Of a stretch of 64,000 nucleotides of DNA, positions 19,801-33,304 are shown piece after piece. The stretch covers positions 16,346,621 to 16,410,620 of the forward strand of contig OY992840.1 in assembly GCA_963921425.1 (NCBI GenBank), given 5' to 3'. Below the pieces are notes generated by a model that made no database searches, was not told the DNA's origin, and was given only the letters and a program-made list of their open reading frames with translations. Within the stretch, counting starts at the first letter, position 1; each line of letters starts with the position of its first letter. This DNA is from Dryas octopetala (taxonomy: Eukaryota; Streptophyta; Magnoliopsida; Rosales; Rosaceae). Both the position numbers and the translations under genes were made by a program.

Positions 19801-22580
19801 TTTCTTACACCTGTCAGCTGAAACTATCCAAGATGAAAATTTTTTGGAAATGAAACTTAAATTCAACTTTCTTCTCCAATAAGTATATCACATTCTACTA
19901 ATCAAAATTTTATGTGCACTTTCCTGTAGTAGTTCTCCCACATACACGACATAGGAGCTGATAAATAATAATGCTTCTTCCCTCAACATTATTTTGCTCA
20001 GTGGTTACTGGTTTCAGAGGTTGTCCAGATACCAGAAAGAGTTAAAATATGAAAACTACTCAAACATTCAACCTTAAAAGTAATGCAAGGAAATATAAAA
20101 ACAGGACACAATAGAACATTCACATGGACAGACATTATAAGTAACTTACAGAAACATCTTGAAATTCATCAAAATTAGTTGCGACTGTTTCCCACTGGTA
20201 CGTTGCACTAGAAAGGACCTGGGAACCTTTAGCTTTTGCTTTCTTCACCTCAACCTTCCTTATCTCCCTGTATAACCGGTAACCAATTATTGGATCATCT
20301 TCATACCTGCAGCAACCACAAGCATCCCGTGGATAAAACCCAAACACAGCAATTCACTCTACAAAAAAACCTTCCACCAAAAAATTGTACAATATTTCTA
20401 GCAATCAAGGGAAATAATTTGATGAACATTTGATACTAGATTGGAAAATAGTTAGCACCAAATAAAGGCAAACTATGAAATTAACTAAGCCGGTTTGGTT
20501 AAGAAACTAATTATATTACCAGTAAGAGATTCCCTGTGAATCACCCCCAATACGTTCTTTACGAAATGCCGAAAGTTGAACACCATGCTTCATTGAGTTG
20601 TCAATATAGTTTCGAATATCTTCTTGCTGCAAAACATTATTCAGATTTAATCCTTCTGGTAAAGTAACAGAAGAACAGAAAAATCATTCAACAAGTAGGA
20701 GATACCAAATCAATTTGCTAGCTCTTTTTTTCTTTCCTGATAAATAACAGAAATTTGCTAGCTATAAAAACTGATAAACACTAAGAACCAATTTTGAAGG
20801 AGGGAGGTTCTTGGTCATGCTGGGGGGAAAATGAAAACTAAGTGTTGTACTTCCAAATGCATTATCTATTCAAACTATGAATGGATTCTACAATAACTTT
20901 CACAGAAATTTGAGGTTAAGTAGGACATATTTAACAAGCAGCTGGAAGAAATTAAGGTCTTTGTTGATAATAATAATAATAATACCTCAACACGAATATC
21001 ACAAAGTGCTTTCAAGATGACCACACGAATCCCAGGATCAAGTGTTTTATATACTTCAACCTCCGTCCTATCAAATTAGCATGATGTTACATGTCATAAA
21101 CATAAACAGATTCATAAGTTAAGAGTAAACAAATACAAATAATTGCTCACCCATGTGAAGCAACAATGGGTAGATCCCCATCTGCAACCTGCAATAAGAT
21201 ACCAATCCAGATTAGTTTCACAGCTGTTGCACTAGAAAATAAATAGACTAAGGCCAAAATATTGCCAAAAACTAGTTGTATGAGTATAGTTACCCAATGC
21301 CACCAGTCTCTCAACTTTCTGCATAAAACGGTGACCCAAGTATCACGCGTAAGTGCCATTCGCGTAATAGGAGGAATTGCCTATAAAAGAAATCAATTGA
21401 AAGTTATGGCAAAAAGCCAGTTGCAGTTGTGTTTGACATACTATGAACAACAAAACCTTAACATCACAACATGGACAATCATAGGGTCATAAAGATTAAA
21501 ATTGCTAGATAGAAACACTTTCAAGTAAGCTGAAACAAACCACTGCAAGTCACACCAAATATGTGTTGCAACTTGCAAGTGCCTAATAAAGACTTCCAAA
21601 ATCTTCTTTTATTTCCTACTTCTTTGGGCTTTAAAAGGTGTTTACAAGGACAACAAACTTAAGTTGTAAGTCCATTTTGGGCCAGAATTCTCTAGACTGT
21701 GAATTGTGGTTATTGTTCGAGTTAGAAAATCCACAAAGCAAAGCTTATGTATGTTAAGGTTAAGTCTTTTAAGGCATTTAAGGTTCAAGGAGGAGCAAAA
21801 CCAGCAAAAGCAAGGATGAACATAAAGATAAACACCCCACATTCATATAAAAGAAGCCCAATTCCCCAAATAAGCTTCAACCAAGTTAAACTAAAAACAC
21901 AAACTTGATAGCTTAAAACTCAGTACCAAGTACCTACCTTCAACAAGGGAATGTGAATATCACTCAAAGTGTCATTGGGGGTAATCAAAGCCGTCTCGAA
22001 CTCCTCGGCGGAGAACTCGGCCGAGATATTCAAAAGCGGCCGGAAAACCTGAAGAAACCCAGAAAGGAATTAAAAAGGCATAAGCCCTAAAACGCCACGA
22101 ACCCAACCGCAAAACCCTAAAAAGGTCGAAGCTTTAAGAGCAAAAATCGAAGCTTTGAGAGCTCACGTGCAAGAAATTGAGTACGGAGGCCAATTCCCAC
22201 ATGGAGCGGAGGGTCCAGCGTGGCAATTGCGAGGGCGGGGGAGGTTCCACCAGCGGTGTGATGATCTTGCTGGCGCTGCCGCATTGCTGCGGCGAAGACG
22301 ACTCGTCGTTTTGCTGCTGCTGCTGCTCCTTCCTGGCGGCTGCTTTGGGCTTGCGCGGCTCGGCCGCCTGCTGCTGCTGCTGGTACTGTTGGAGCCGGGC
22401 GGCGGCGCGTAGAGTGCAAGCGCGGGAGGGGCGGTTGCTCCTGGACAAGGGGGGTGTAGGGGTTGGGGCTGATGTCGTATTGTCGTTTTTATCTTCGTTT
22501 TGAGGGGGTTGGTGTTGTTGTTGGGGTTCAGGGGGGGATCGGGCAGAGGGGATCGGAGGAGGGGAAGATTCTAGAGACAT
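16804..22580 (-). CDS. DDR4: DDT domain-containing protein DDR4
   Basis: Nuclear protein; in Arabidopsis, DDR proteins are thought to partner ISWI chromatin remodellers. Exons in transcript order: 22167-22580, 21938-22048, 21294-21380, 21151-21188, 20986-21067, 20520-20626, 20150-20306, 19101-19193, 18797-18920, 17989-18031, 17667-17861, 16804-17566. Phases close perfectly, giving 737 residues. The N-terminus is Pro/Gln-rich with a polyglutamine run near 65-92. The DDT region (about 122-185) includes RSMWELASVLNFLHVFRPLL and SAEEFETALITPND. A WHIM-like part follows (DTWVTVLCRKLRDWWHW, DPGIRVVILKALCDIRVE). The C-terminal third is very acidic with basic patches (RSKRATRNRIDYRQYE). Start: only ATG before the Pro-rich tract. 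An intron holds a 94-bp tandem repeat. Symbol assigned by resemblance to Arabidopsis At1g18950. Confidence 0.9.
18497..18687. repeat. Two tandem 94-bp copies in a DDR4 intron
   Basis: Units 18497-18590 and 18591-18687 share TGGAATCTTCAGGTTTCTAA at the start and CCCCAAGTTCTCAATGG at the end, with few differences. They lie in the 765-bp intron between exons 17989-18031 and 18797-18920. A recent local duplication is the simplest reading. Confidence 0.9.
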
Positions 22581-24341
22581 GGTTTTGAAGGAGATCGAGA
22601 GAAGGGTTTAGGTGAGGTCACGGTGGGGTTACATGTAGAGGATCAGCATGGCTTCGCATTGAGGGGTTTGTGTTTTTGTTTTTGTTTTTCAGAGTGAGAA
22701 ACAGAGAACAAGGGCATGGACGAAGGAGGAGGACCAAACCAAAGCTCTAAATCATTATTCACACATCATATTAATTTTGCAGGGTTTATTATTTTCGTTA
22801 ATATTGACATTATGGATATAAAATATCTAATGTTAATATTAATTTGTGCTTTATGTGACTGCAAATAGGAAGGGAGAAGGGGAAAAATGGAATTAACAAA
22901 AAAAAATTTCCTCTTTTCTTCAATTTTCTTCTTAAGGAAAAAGCATAAGACAATAAATAACCATGTCAACTATTATCTCAATTTTATAGATTTTAACTAA
23001 TGTGATCATTTTATTTATTTTTTCTAAAAAACTTCTTTATTTATAACAAATAAATACTGTAAAAAAAAAAATCAAATACTGTTATATTTTGTGTCATATC
23101 AATTAGTAATAAAAAGTTTGAGATAATAATCTATCCCTCTAGCAATATTTTAAAGTAATTTGATGATATATGAGTTATTGGAGTGTGAATCATAAAAGTC
23201 ATACATGCATGATGCATATGGATCACATGTGGAAACCTTATAATTTGTATAATTTCAAACTTAAAAAAATCAATGATGAAACTAAAAAGATTGAACATGA
23301 TCGGTTTGGATGGGTTCGATTGTATACTTAAATAGAATAATCATTTACTTAAAAACTCTCACAGTTTGAAGAAATTAAGTGCACCATTATTTCTTATGAA
23401 ACAAACAACTAGTTAAACAATGCCCAGTCTTTTTATTAAAAAAATTAGAAATCCTTGTTTAGGAAATTACCTTTTATTTTAAACTGGTTTTCCAACCCAA
23501 AAAAGGAAAAGGTTTTTTTTTTTCCCCCATAATTTGGCCTTTAATCTGTGTGTTCCTGGTTAACATACTGTGTATGATTTATTTTATTCAAACCTGCTTA
23601 TCTATACTATTATTAAAAGAACCCATCTTATATGAACTATGGAATTCTGTCTCTAAATGAAAGAACCATAAATGGATAGATTGGCAATCCTCTTTTATGT
23701 ACACTTGTTTCTTGAACTCCATTATCAATTATAATTAAGTCATACTTCAATAATTATACTCAAAATTAACGCAACCCTCTTCTTTATAATCTTCCTTTTA
23801 TGTGTTGACACTGTATTCATAGTACATAACGGTTTAGTGTTTTGGTTTTATTAGAAAGATAATTAAATATATGCACTGTGAAGTCGTTTAAATAGGCCCA
23901 TTAAGAAGCTAGGCCTAAGGTTTCCACTTGTGCTGTAATTTCACTGGAGCCACTAACACATTGCAGCATTCATGAAACCTTGCTTTTGTTATATTCCATA
24001 AGAAGTTTTTGCACTTTTCTTCTGAACTCTCTATGTGATATAATCTTGGATCATAAAACTTTGATGAACTAGCTTTCTATGATCATGCTTCATAGTTTCT
24101 TGGAACTTGAGTCTTACTTTGTCATCTCTGAGTCCAACTGCAAGTTTTAAGGGGTTTGAATACAGAATATTTGGGTTTATTATGTCCCTTTTGTTTAATC
24201 AGTATTTATCAGAATAGAGATATATATCATCACCCTCTCCCTTTATCAAATACAAAACATATAATTACAAAGAAGAGTTTTTATGGTACAATAGTCTCGG
24301 TGCCATTGCCACAAAACACCTAAATCAGATGCTGCAATGTA
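22581..24341. other. Intergenic: DDR4 promoter side and HIPL 3' flank
   Basis: The left end is the DDR4 promoter and leader (minus strand). The middle is AT-rich with no gene, RNA or clear repeat that I can support. The right end is the 3' flank of the first HIPL gene. Confidence 0.5.
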
Positions 24342-27300
24342 CTAGACAAAACTGAGCAGAAGCAACAGCACAGAAGAGACTAGAAGCACTGTGTTCTTAG
24401 ATGGGTGAGTTAACCAGGTGGCATGGGAATTAGGTGAACCATTAGGACCTGGGGTTGCAACAGCAGTCACATTTTCCTTGGAGCAAGTGTAATTACAACG
24501 ACTAGGACGAACAACTCTGTAAACACCAGTGCTGGCTAGAACGAAGATGTCCTTACGGTTGTCCTCCCCGAATGAGAAAACGTAGCCCAGAGCTGGAAGA
24601 GTGCTTCCTGGGACAGAGTTGCAGGGTATAGGAGAGTCACTTGCACAGCTGAAGGGTATTTTGCTTGTGGTAAAGTTGCCACTGTTTTCTGGGGTTTCAG
24701 TGGCTGCCCATATGGCACCAGCATACAAATCTCCATACACATACCTGAAAATTTTTGAAATCTAATTGATGAGGATCAATAGTACTATTGCAAAGATGGT
24801 ACTAATTAACAATGTCATTGTGTAGACACTGAAAGGACTGGTTTCTTCTATCATGAGACTGAAAGAAGAAGGGTTGATCAGTTAATTACCTTCCATACAT
24901 GCACGGATCAGTCATGGACCGGTAGATATAGCCACCAGTTATGGATGCTGACCCTTCTTTCTTGTTTACCTCAGAATGGTTGTATCCCATTATGGGAAAA
25001 ATTGGGCTGGTGGGTTTTATGGATACGTTTCCACCAGATGACTTTGGAGGAGTGAAAATATATGGGCCCTCGTAAAAATTCCAGCCATAGTTTCCACCCT
25101 TGGTAATAACATCCACCTCTTCATATAGATCCTATTGGATAAACAAATAAGTGTCACAGAATGTAATACAGCTATTACTTGGATTTGTGGTATGAAAGAA
25201 CAAGCAAGGAACTTATTAACAGTGTTTGAGCTGTCATTCTTTGGTTCTGAACAGTTTTCTATGAAGCAAAATAATTCCTCTAAAGAATTTCGAGTGTTTA
25301 GCTCTGACATAATTCAATAAAGGTAGGACTCCCAAAGGTTCTTGGGGTGTTCTTGAATGTTGATGAGATTAATCAGATACTAAACACCACATGATACATA
25401 GATGTCATATCGAAGAAGAATCTTAATATTTTTCTGTGTTTTAAGGACTTCACCTACGAGGAAGTTGATATTTCTAGTAGACAGGCTTATATAGGTTGAA
25501 TATGAAAATCATGAACTGCTTGCCAAAAACTTGCATATGATAGATACATGTCATACCTGCCCAACATCTGCACACATAAAGTAGGAAGGCTTTGCTGAAT
25601 CAAAACTGCAGCGCCAAGGATTTCTTAATCCTAAAGCCCATATTTCTGGCCTCAATTCTGGATCTTCAGCGAATGGATTATCTTTGGGGATAGAGTAGTT
25701 TCCCCACAACACAAGTTTATCAATTTCTGCTTCACCTGGAAATACATTACAAGAACCAATTTAAGTGAAACTGGTCATTAATAAGCCTAATTCATTTTCC
25801 TTGGAAATGTGCAGTAGGAAGAAGATTGGTTTTAGTATCAGAAATGAGAAATCTACAATAAACTCAGTATTATTTAGTGCTGAAACTCACTTGGTACGTT
25901 ATCGACGTCAAGCCTCATAATTTTTCCGAGCAATGATTTCTTGTTTTGAGAAAAGTTGTATGGATCACCTGTACCCCCACCATCTCCCATCATGAAGTAA
26001 AGATACCCATCTTCTGGTCCAAAGAGTATCTGTCCTCCATGATGAGATGTAAAAGGGAGGCCCATAGTAAATATCCTTCTTACTTCTGATGGTTTAGCAC
26101 TTGTTGCCTGGAAAAAGATATCAAAATTCAGTAGGATTCATTGGGTTAAAGTAACAAAAATTTATTATGGATGTGTATAGAGGTGTACCAAGGAAGGCGA
26201 TGCAGTACCATTAGCAGTATATTCTGCTATAACAGTTTGGTACTGACATGGTTGAGCACCATTATCAGAACCTAGCTTTGAAGGATCACAATTGACATCT
26301 GAATTGCATGAACATCTTCCTGCGCATCCTGGCCACTTAACTTTATCACAGTTGAATGAAGCAAAGAACCGGCCATTTTGTGCGAAGTTGGGATGAAATG
26401 CCATACCCATCATTCCAAACGCAGTATCAAAATGAACTTCATCAGTTAGATCCACAAAGGGATTGGATTCATCAAGCTCCATTGCTCGTCCTGATCCCTC
26501 TTCAGGAATAGTTCCCAACCAAATCTTACCCTCTTGAGTGGAGAAGAATGCGCGGTTGGACCCATCAGGATGAGCAACCATATTGAGGTAAGATCCATTT
26601 CCAATTTTCTCAAGGCACAAACCATGTGGGGGGCTAGGAGTTCCTGAGTTATTTAGTGCGACAGGTTCACCATCAAAACATACTGACCCATCACCAGATG
26701 CTCCACCAAATGCATTGCAGAAATCAGCTTTTGATTGCCATAGCTCAGTCAGCTTACTAACATTGGACTTGACAGGTACTTTAGTTTGGACTTGTAGTGA
26801 AGGAGCAAAGGGGGAATTCAATATGGATACATTTTGACATGTGTCCCATATATTAGAGCAAAAATCATTTGCTGCTTGGCTAGAAATCTGGGATGAATTT
26901 GCTGAAACAGTGGAGTTGCAGAGTACAGGAACCGGCCGGGGCACAGAATCAACTGTAAATAGCTCAGCTGCAAATGGATCGCACCTCTACAAACCATGAC
27001 AGAAAAAAAATAAGGAATTGATGCTTTTTATGTATGATGGTTAAGATTTTAAGATTTTAACATTATGAGAATACATCATGATTGTAAAGCTACAATAAGA
27101 GAAAGACCAAGCCATGTTAACATTTCTATCAACAGAACACATCATGCTCTAATAATAAGGAAAAGACAAAGCCTTACCGCACAGAGTATTGATTTTAAAA
27201 GAGAAGCACAGGCAGAATCAGAGATGTTCATTGCTTGGAATTGCTTCTGTATCTGTGAATCTTCGGTGGAGTTGCAGCATGAGGTTTCATTGTAAGGACA

Positions 27301-27552
27301 AAATTTGAGTGGGTTGCTCAGAGTAGAAGGTACCCCTGCACCAATTAAACCAATTGAATTCAGTTCTTTTGGGAGCTGAAGTAGATAATCAAACATAAAG
27401 CAGCAAACTGTATATAAAATAGTAAATTAACAAAAAGAAGTGGAAGAGCAAAACCCACTTGAATCAATGCATAAAGGGTGTGAAGATGAAGCATCAAAAA
27501 GCAACAGCAAGTTACAAAGCAGAAGCCCAATGGCGAGAACACCACCCATCAT
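24342..27552 (-). CDS. HIPL1: HIPL protein (hedgehog-interacting-protein-like), tandem copy 1
   Basis: Secreted or GPI-anchored protein with a quinoprotein glucose/sorbosone dehydrogenase-like beta-propeller; the substrate in plants is unknown. Exons in transcript order: 27459-27552, 27178-27335, 26189-26986, 25891-26107, 25557-25735, 24890-25131, 24342-24744; 696 residues. Signal peptide LAIGLLLCNLLLLF, then a Cys-rich N-terminal region (FCPYNETSCCNSTED, CASLLKSILCARCDPFAAEL). The propeller carries GLCLEKIGNGSYLNMVAHPD, GMMGMAFHPNF, GGQILFGPEDGYLYFMMGDG, GLRNPWRCSFD and GGNYGWNFYEG. Many NxS/T sites. The C-terminal hydrophobic run VLLVSSVLLLLLSFV after a Ser/Thr/Pro stretch suggests GPI attachment. 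Start: MMGG chosen because it puts the signal peptide at the N-terminus; an upstream in-frame ATG at 27627 would add 25 residues. HIPL1 versus HIPL2 orthology is not resolved. Confidence 0.9.
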
Positions 27553-30291
27553 ACACCGAGAGAGAGAGAGAGAGAGAGAAGAAAGCAGATGTTCCTCTAC
27601 AACATCTCTCCCATTAATCTCCTCCAAGAGAGTCTAACTAGCAACAGTGTTGGTTTGACTTGAGAAATGCAAAAGAATTGTTTACAAACTAAAAGTTTAC
27701 TGGACTATCAAAATCTGCCAATTCCAACCACTCTTATCTTCTACCAAGTATGCCTCTCCATTATTTCTCTGTCTAGATCCAAGTTTATAATCTTCAGCTT
27801 CCAGAAGGATATCATTTCAAATCTCTCTCCCTCTTTATCTTATGTATTTCAATGCCTTTTTAATTCAACTGCCACAATGATTCTCTCTCTAGCTCTATCT
27901 CTCTCCACTTCAATCTCTATTTATCTCAGCTTCAGGAAAGAATTTGTTTTCGTTTCTGTCCCTCTTCCTCTCTTTCACAATTCTCCGACAATATTTTATC
28001 AACTTCATGTATTTAAGGTCGCCACAACTTAAAAGTGAATTAAAGAGTGAGGCACCAATGCACCATGATCAAGTGGACAGTTTACATATGGTTTGACTTT
28101 TCCTGAATTCTTTATTGGGGATTTGGGGGTGGTTGAGAAGAAGAAACCCACTTGTTTTGCTTAGAAAACCAATTTTGATAGATCTTGATCGGTTCAATGT
28201 GTCCTGTGCCAACATTGATTACCCATTTGCCCTTGTTGGTACACAGAGTCAGACTAGTGTGACTTTCAAACACACCACCAAAAGACAAGCCGAAAAGGCA
28301 TCATAAATAGATCCCATAATATTCAAATATGATTGAAAGTTGAAACCCACTTGGGCTTAGCAATAAAAGTACTAAAATAGCTTAATAAGGGCATTCAACG
28401 GCTATGATGACATCAATGATGGTAAACACAAACATATGATGTGACATCTATGTATAGAGCTCTTCTAGAAAAATATATGGATCATCACATGCTCATCATC
28501 GATGTCTGTCGATGCTTTCTGGTATAAAGTAATAGAAAAATAAGTGGCTCAAGGCCTGTTCACATTAAATAAGTGAAAAAGTAGCTGTAATTGTTGAACA
28601 TGGAGGGCAGAAATTGGTCAGACAGCTTAGTAGGACTGGCAACAGCTTCCTGAAACTGTTTTCTGAAAACAGATTAAGTTACTAATCGGTAACGGATTTA
28701 GCCCCCATTTCGGATTGTTACGGAGGACCCAAAAGTTGATGTGGATGACAATTCTCAATCACCCATAGCAGTTTTGGTGTTTGGTAAAAAAATAAAAAAG
28801 TGATTTGCCCCACAATTCTCAACTCTCCACAACAAAAATAGAAAGCAAGTTTGTAGGTGTTTTTGAAAGCTGCAGTGAATCACAGCAACAATGAAAATTT
28901 TATTTTACCTATAATACCCTCATTTTAGTAATTATAAATAGTTACAGCAGTTTTACATTACAATTTACCAAACACCTTCATGCTTTTTGTACTCACAATA
29001 CTTTTGAAAATATAATTTATCAAACACTCAACTGCTTTACTTCACAGTTGACTTTACTTCACAGCTGCTTTACTTCACAGCTGCTTTACTTCACAGTCCT
29101 TTTTTCTCACAGCAATCTCAAACTAAGCCTTAATTAAATTTACCAACAAAGTAAATGGATAAAAAATAAGAGGAACTTTAATTACCTGGTCATTCGGGTC
29201 CCATGGGAAGTTGACATCTCTTGTTTACTTTTTGCCCTGTTTTTGGTAATTTACACTAAAGCGTTGCAAAGAAGTTGAGTGAAGATTTATTTCTTGATTG
29301 ATACCAACAAAATCCACATATCTTTCTCATTAACACTCTTCGATCACCATTTTGAGTTTTCACGTAACATGTTCCTATTCCCCAGTTAAAGTAAAAAAGC
29401 ATTGTTTTGAAACTTAGAAATGTTAAAAGCATATTGCTTCAGAAGTGTAATTGGGTTAGCCGAGCTGGAAAGTCAGCTCTGCACAAGTGGGGGCTTTGCA
29501 CCCATGGCTACCCAGCTAAAGGGCCCTAATTCAAGTCATGTTTTTTTTTTTTGGCCAAGTAATTCAAGTCATGTTTTTTTTTTTTTGGCCAAGTAATTCA
29601 AGTCATGTTTAGTTCAACCTTTGTAGGGCTATTAGCTTTTTTAGTTAGTTTTTTTTTTTTGGTCGAAAGCTTTTTTAGTTAGTTAAGCTCTTGTTCGTAA
29701 TCCCAAGCTGAAAGAAAAGCTAGTAGGCCTTTGTTGGGCCTTTTTGCTGCATTCGATTTTATGCATTCCTGGGCTGGCTTTTTTTGCAGCCTTGGCCTTG
29801 GGTGTGAATGGGGATGAGAAGGTAAAGGGGTGTGATTTTAGGGAGATATTAGAAGCACCCGTTATTATTCCAACATTTCAAGATCTCAACCGACGTGACA
29901 GTGTGTTATTTGTTCATGTCTGAATTTATCTCGGACCTCATTTATTTCAACTTCTGAGAAATTGAAATATCATGCCACATTGATAAGTTGGTAACTAAAA
30001 GTTGAAATAATTGTTGGTGCTTTTGTATTATTTCTGATTTTATGCATTCTAAACTAACAACATTACCTATGCCATGTGGGTTATATGTATATTACAGTAG
30101 AATTGGGAGCAGTTATTTTGTTTTCTTGGTGGGTTTATGGAATTGTTTATTACAAATACTAAAAGAGCACAACTTGTTTATTGAACTGGAAATTGAGCAC
30201 ATGCAAAGTTTCTGGCTTTGAAATTACAACTGCTGTTTGTTTTCCCTTTGAGCTACTCATATAGACAGCAGCTCCATATCAGTTATTAGCA
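27553..30291. other. Spacer between the two HIPL genes
   Basis: Contains the copy 1 promoter with a GA run (near 27556-27580), a Tourist-like MITE (28701-29129), and a 38-bp repeated T-rich unit near 29537-29615. The rest is AT-rich without a recognisable gene. Short frames such as 27667-28032 have no family features. Confidence 0.55.
28701..29129. mobile_element. Tourist-like (PIF/Harbinger) MITE, TTA target-site duplication
   Basis: Imperfect terminal inverted repeats: GCCCCCATTTCGGATTG on the left, GGCTTAGTTTGAGATTG read inward from the right. TTA flanks both ends (28698-28700 and 29130-29132). Inside the right end, ACTGCTTTACTTCACAG-like units repeat about four times (29027-29098). The termini resemble the plant Tourist ending. 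No reading frame. Confidence 0.65.
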
Positions 30292-33200
30292 TCAGTGATA
30301 GTTCACAAGATACAAAATCCAGTGTACAAAGCAAGAAAGAAAAAGAAGAAAAGCAACATTTTTGTGTCCCTTATACAATTTTCTAGACATGGAGGAATAA
30401 GAATGTTGTCCATGACTCCAAAAATTGATTACATGTTCCTTGGCACATGTGAAATTGCAGCGGCTTGGTCCTGCAACCCTATAGACTCCAGTGCTTGATA
30501 ATAGATAAACTTCCTTCTTGTTATCTTCTGCAAATGAGAGGACATATCCCAGAGCAGGAATAGCTGCCACATTGTTGCATGGAATTGGAGAATCGTGAGC
30601 GCATCTGAATGAAATCTTGGCAGTAGAGAAGTTCCCACTGTTTTCAGGGCTTTCAGTGCCTGCCCATGCAGCATCAGCATACAAATCCATGTACATATAC
30701 CTGGAATGTAGTTCACAGGAATGAATAAAAACGACCGTAAAATTGCATGTTATCTTCTTTTCCCAAACAGTCTGAGATGTTATGTTGTCAAACTATCAAT
30801 CTCAACCATTAATTTAGCGGATTCTTGTTTAAATGTGCGATGCCAAATTGAAAATCTGATTACATAACATGTCATAACTGGCAAAAGAATGTTACCCTAT
30901 ATGGTAAAACTGCTTTGACATTTGACAGTGAGATTGTATAGGAGCAAACTAACCTTTTATGCATGCATGGATCAGTCATGGACCTATAGAAATAGCCACC
31001 TGTAATAGAGGCAGATGCTGCAGCTCCTACATTCTTATCTATATCAGAGTGGCTATAACCCATTACAGGGAGTATGGGGTTTATGGAACTGGCAGAGGTA
31101 GTTCCCTCTGGAGAGTTTGTTGGATGAAAAGGAATGGGGCCTTCATAAACTCGCCACCCATAGTTCCCACCCTTTATGACCATGTCTACCTCTTCATATT
31201 GATCCTACAAAATGCAATGAGTAGTACACCATAAAAACAATTAGAATGTCAAATAAAATTGTCTGAATCAGTCTATCACAAGCAAGACATATATTTAGGA
31301 AAAAATTCACTTATCAAACAATCTGACAACATAACTGCATGGTCCAGAATTCATACTGTGATTCACAATCTGCTTATATTGTCAAACTGTCTGGTAAAAG
31401 AACATCACCCTTTAGTTTAGGAAAAACATGATAAGCAAACCTGCCCACAGTCTCCACAAAAAAAGTAGGAGGGCCTTTCTGAATCAAAACTACAGCGCCA
31501 AGGATTTCTGAACCCTAAGGCCCATATCTCAGCCTCCAGTTCCATGACATCAGTATATGGATTATCTCTGGGTATAGAATAGTTTCCCCAAAGACCTTTC
31601 TCATTTATTTCCATTGCACCTATTCAACACAAAATGCATGACTATGTGTCAACATAAACACATCATTGTTTCTAATAGCTCAATTACAATGCAAACAAAT
31701 ATAATTAACCATTAATTATAGTTGTAATTCCCAGGACTTACTTGGTATGTTATCTATGTCAAGCCTCAGAATTTTTCCAAGCAAGGATTTCTTGTTCTGT
31801 GCAAAATTGTAAGGGTCATCTTGATGTGAACCATCTCCCATCATGAAGTATAAATAACCATCTGCAGGTCCAAAAAGAATCTGACCTGCATGACCTCCCC
31901 TAAATGGAAGTCCCATTGTGAATATCCTTCTCACTTCTGATGGGTTGGAACTTGTTGCCTAAGAGAAAAAATCAGAGAACAAAAAGTGCTTGAGGAAATT
32001 TCAGTTCAATCATTCAGATAATGATAATTTTCTGAAACATACAATGAAAATTAAGTTGTGCATTTATACCAAGGAAGGCTCTGGTGCTGTACCATTGGCA
32101 GTAAATTCTGCAATAACACTATGATATTGGCATGGCTGCACTCCACTATCAGCAGCAATCTTTGAAGGGTCACAACTCACATCTGTATTGCATGAACATC
32201 TACCTGAGCAGCCTGGATGTTTCAGCTTATCACAATTGAAGGACAGAAAGAACCGGCCATTGTTCGCGAAGTTTGGATGAAATGACATCCCCATTAGACC
32301 AAACTCATTATCCAAAAGCACTTGATGAGTAATATCCAGGAAGGGTTCGGATTCATTGAGTCCCAAAATCCCATTTGATCCCACATCAGGAATAGTTGCC
32401 AGCCATATCTTACCTTCTTGGTTTGACAGGAATGCCCGGTTGGAACCATCAGGATGAGGGACAAGATTGAGATAAGACCCATTTCCAATTTTCTCAAGGC
32501 ACAGACCAGAAGGAGGTTTGGCTTTATCTTCTTGACTAAATGAAACTGGTTTACCATTGAAACACACAGCAGCTTCTGACCCACCAAATGCTTCACAGAA
32601 GCCTTTCTTTGAGTGCCACTGATCAGCCAGTTTGAAAGGAAGGGACTTGAATGCCATTCCAACTCTGCCTTGCAGTGGTGGAGCAAATGGAGAGCTCAAT
32701 AAGGACACATTTCCACATGAATCCCACAACTTTGTGCAGAAGTCAATGGAATCTCCAACTTTGGACTGATGTGATTTCACCAAATCTGTGGTGTTGCACA
32801 AAATAGGAACTTTTCTAGGCCCCGAGTCAATTTCAAATAACTCAGCAGAAAACTGATCACATATCTGCAAATTATTGAAGACCAAAATTTAGCATTAGCA
32901 AAAGAAAAGTTCTTTTATAGTAAAAATAACTTCATCATGGCTCCACCAAGAGGCTTACTGCACACATGGTCGATTTCAAGAGAGAAGCACATGCTGGGTC
33001 TGAGACATTTAGCGCTTGAAATTGTTTCTGCAACTGCAAATCTTCAGTGGAGTTGCAGCAGACCCTTCCATTGTAAGAACAAAACTGCAGAGGAGTGTCT
33101 TGCTGAACAGGTGGCCCTGTTTTCATTGATAGCAAATAAATAGAAAACATAAGCTAAAAGGGTCACATATGAAATGAAGAAAATATAGAGTCAGCGACAG

Positions 33201-33304
33201 AGACAGGGAGACCAACTTGAATTAGTGCACAGTGGAAATGAGGAAAAGCAATCCAGAAAGCATGATAGGGAGAACAGGAATAGAAAACAGACAGCACTAT
33301 TCAT
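30292..33304 (-). CDS. HIPL1: HIPL protein (hedgehog-interacting-protein-like), tandem copy 2
   Basis: Paralogue of the gene at 24342-27552 with the same seven-exon plan and phases: 33217-33304, 32959-33116, 32070-32864, 31742-31958, 31441-31619, 30954-31204, 30292-30700; 698 residues. Exons 2, 4 and 5 have exactly the same length in both copies (158, 217 and 179 nt). Signal peptide VCFLFLFSLSCFLDCF, Cys-rich region (FCSYNGRVCCNSTED, CASLLKSTMCAICDQFSAEL), then the glucose/sorbosone dehydrogenase-like propeller (GLMGMSFHPNF, GQILFGPADGYLYFMMGDG, GFRNPWRCSFD, GGNYGWRVYEG). The C-terminus VAFLLFLSCFVHWILYL again suggests GPI anchoring, but it ends in a polar VNYH, less ideal than copy 1. Role assumed apoplastic or cell-surface. 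Symbol by family only; it could be the HIPL2 counterpart. Confidence 0.9.

Noticed and set aside
22155..22503. Two plus-strand frames opposite DDR4 exon 1
   Set aside because: Shadows of the CAG/CTG-rich polyglutamine coding region on the other strand (Cys/Leu runs).
29450..29620. Possible tRNA-derived SINE before a T-rich tandem unit
   Set aside because: The box-A and box-B matches are too weak, and the 38-bp repeat alone is a simple tandem duplication.
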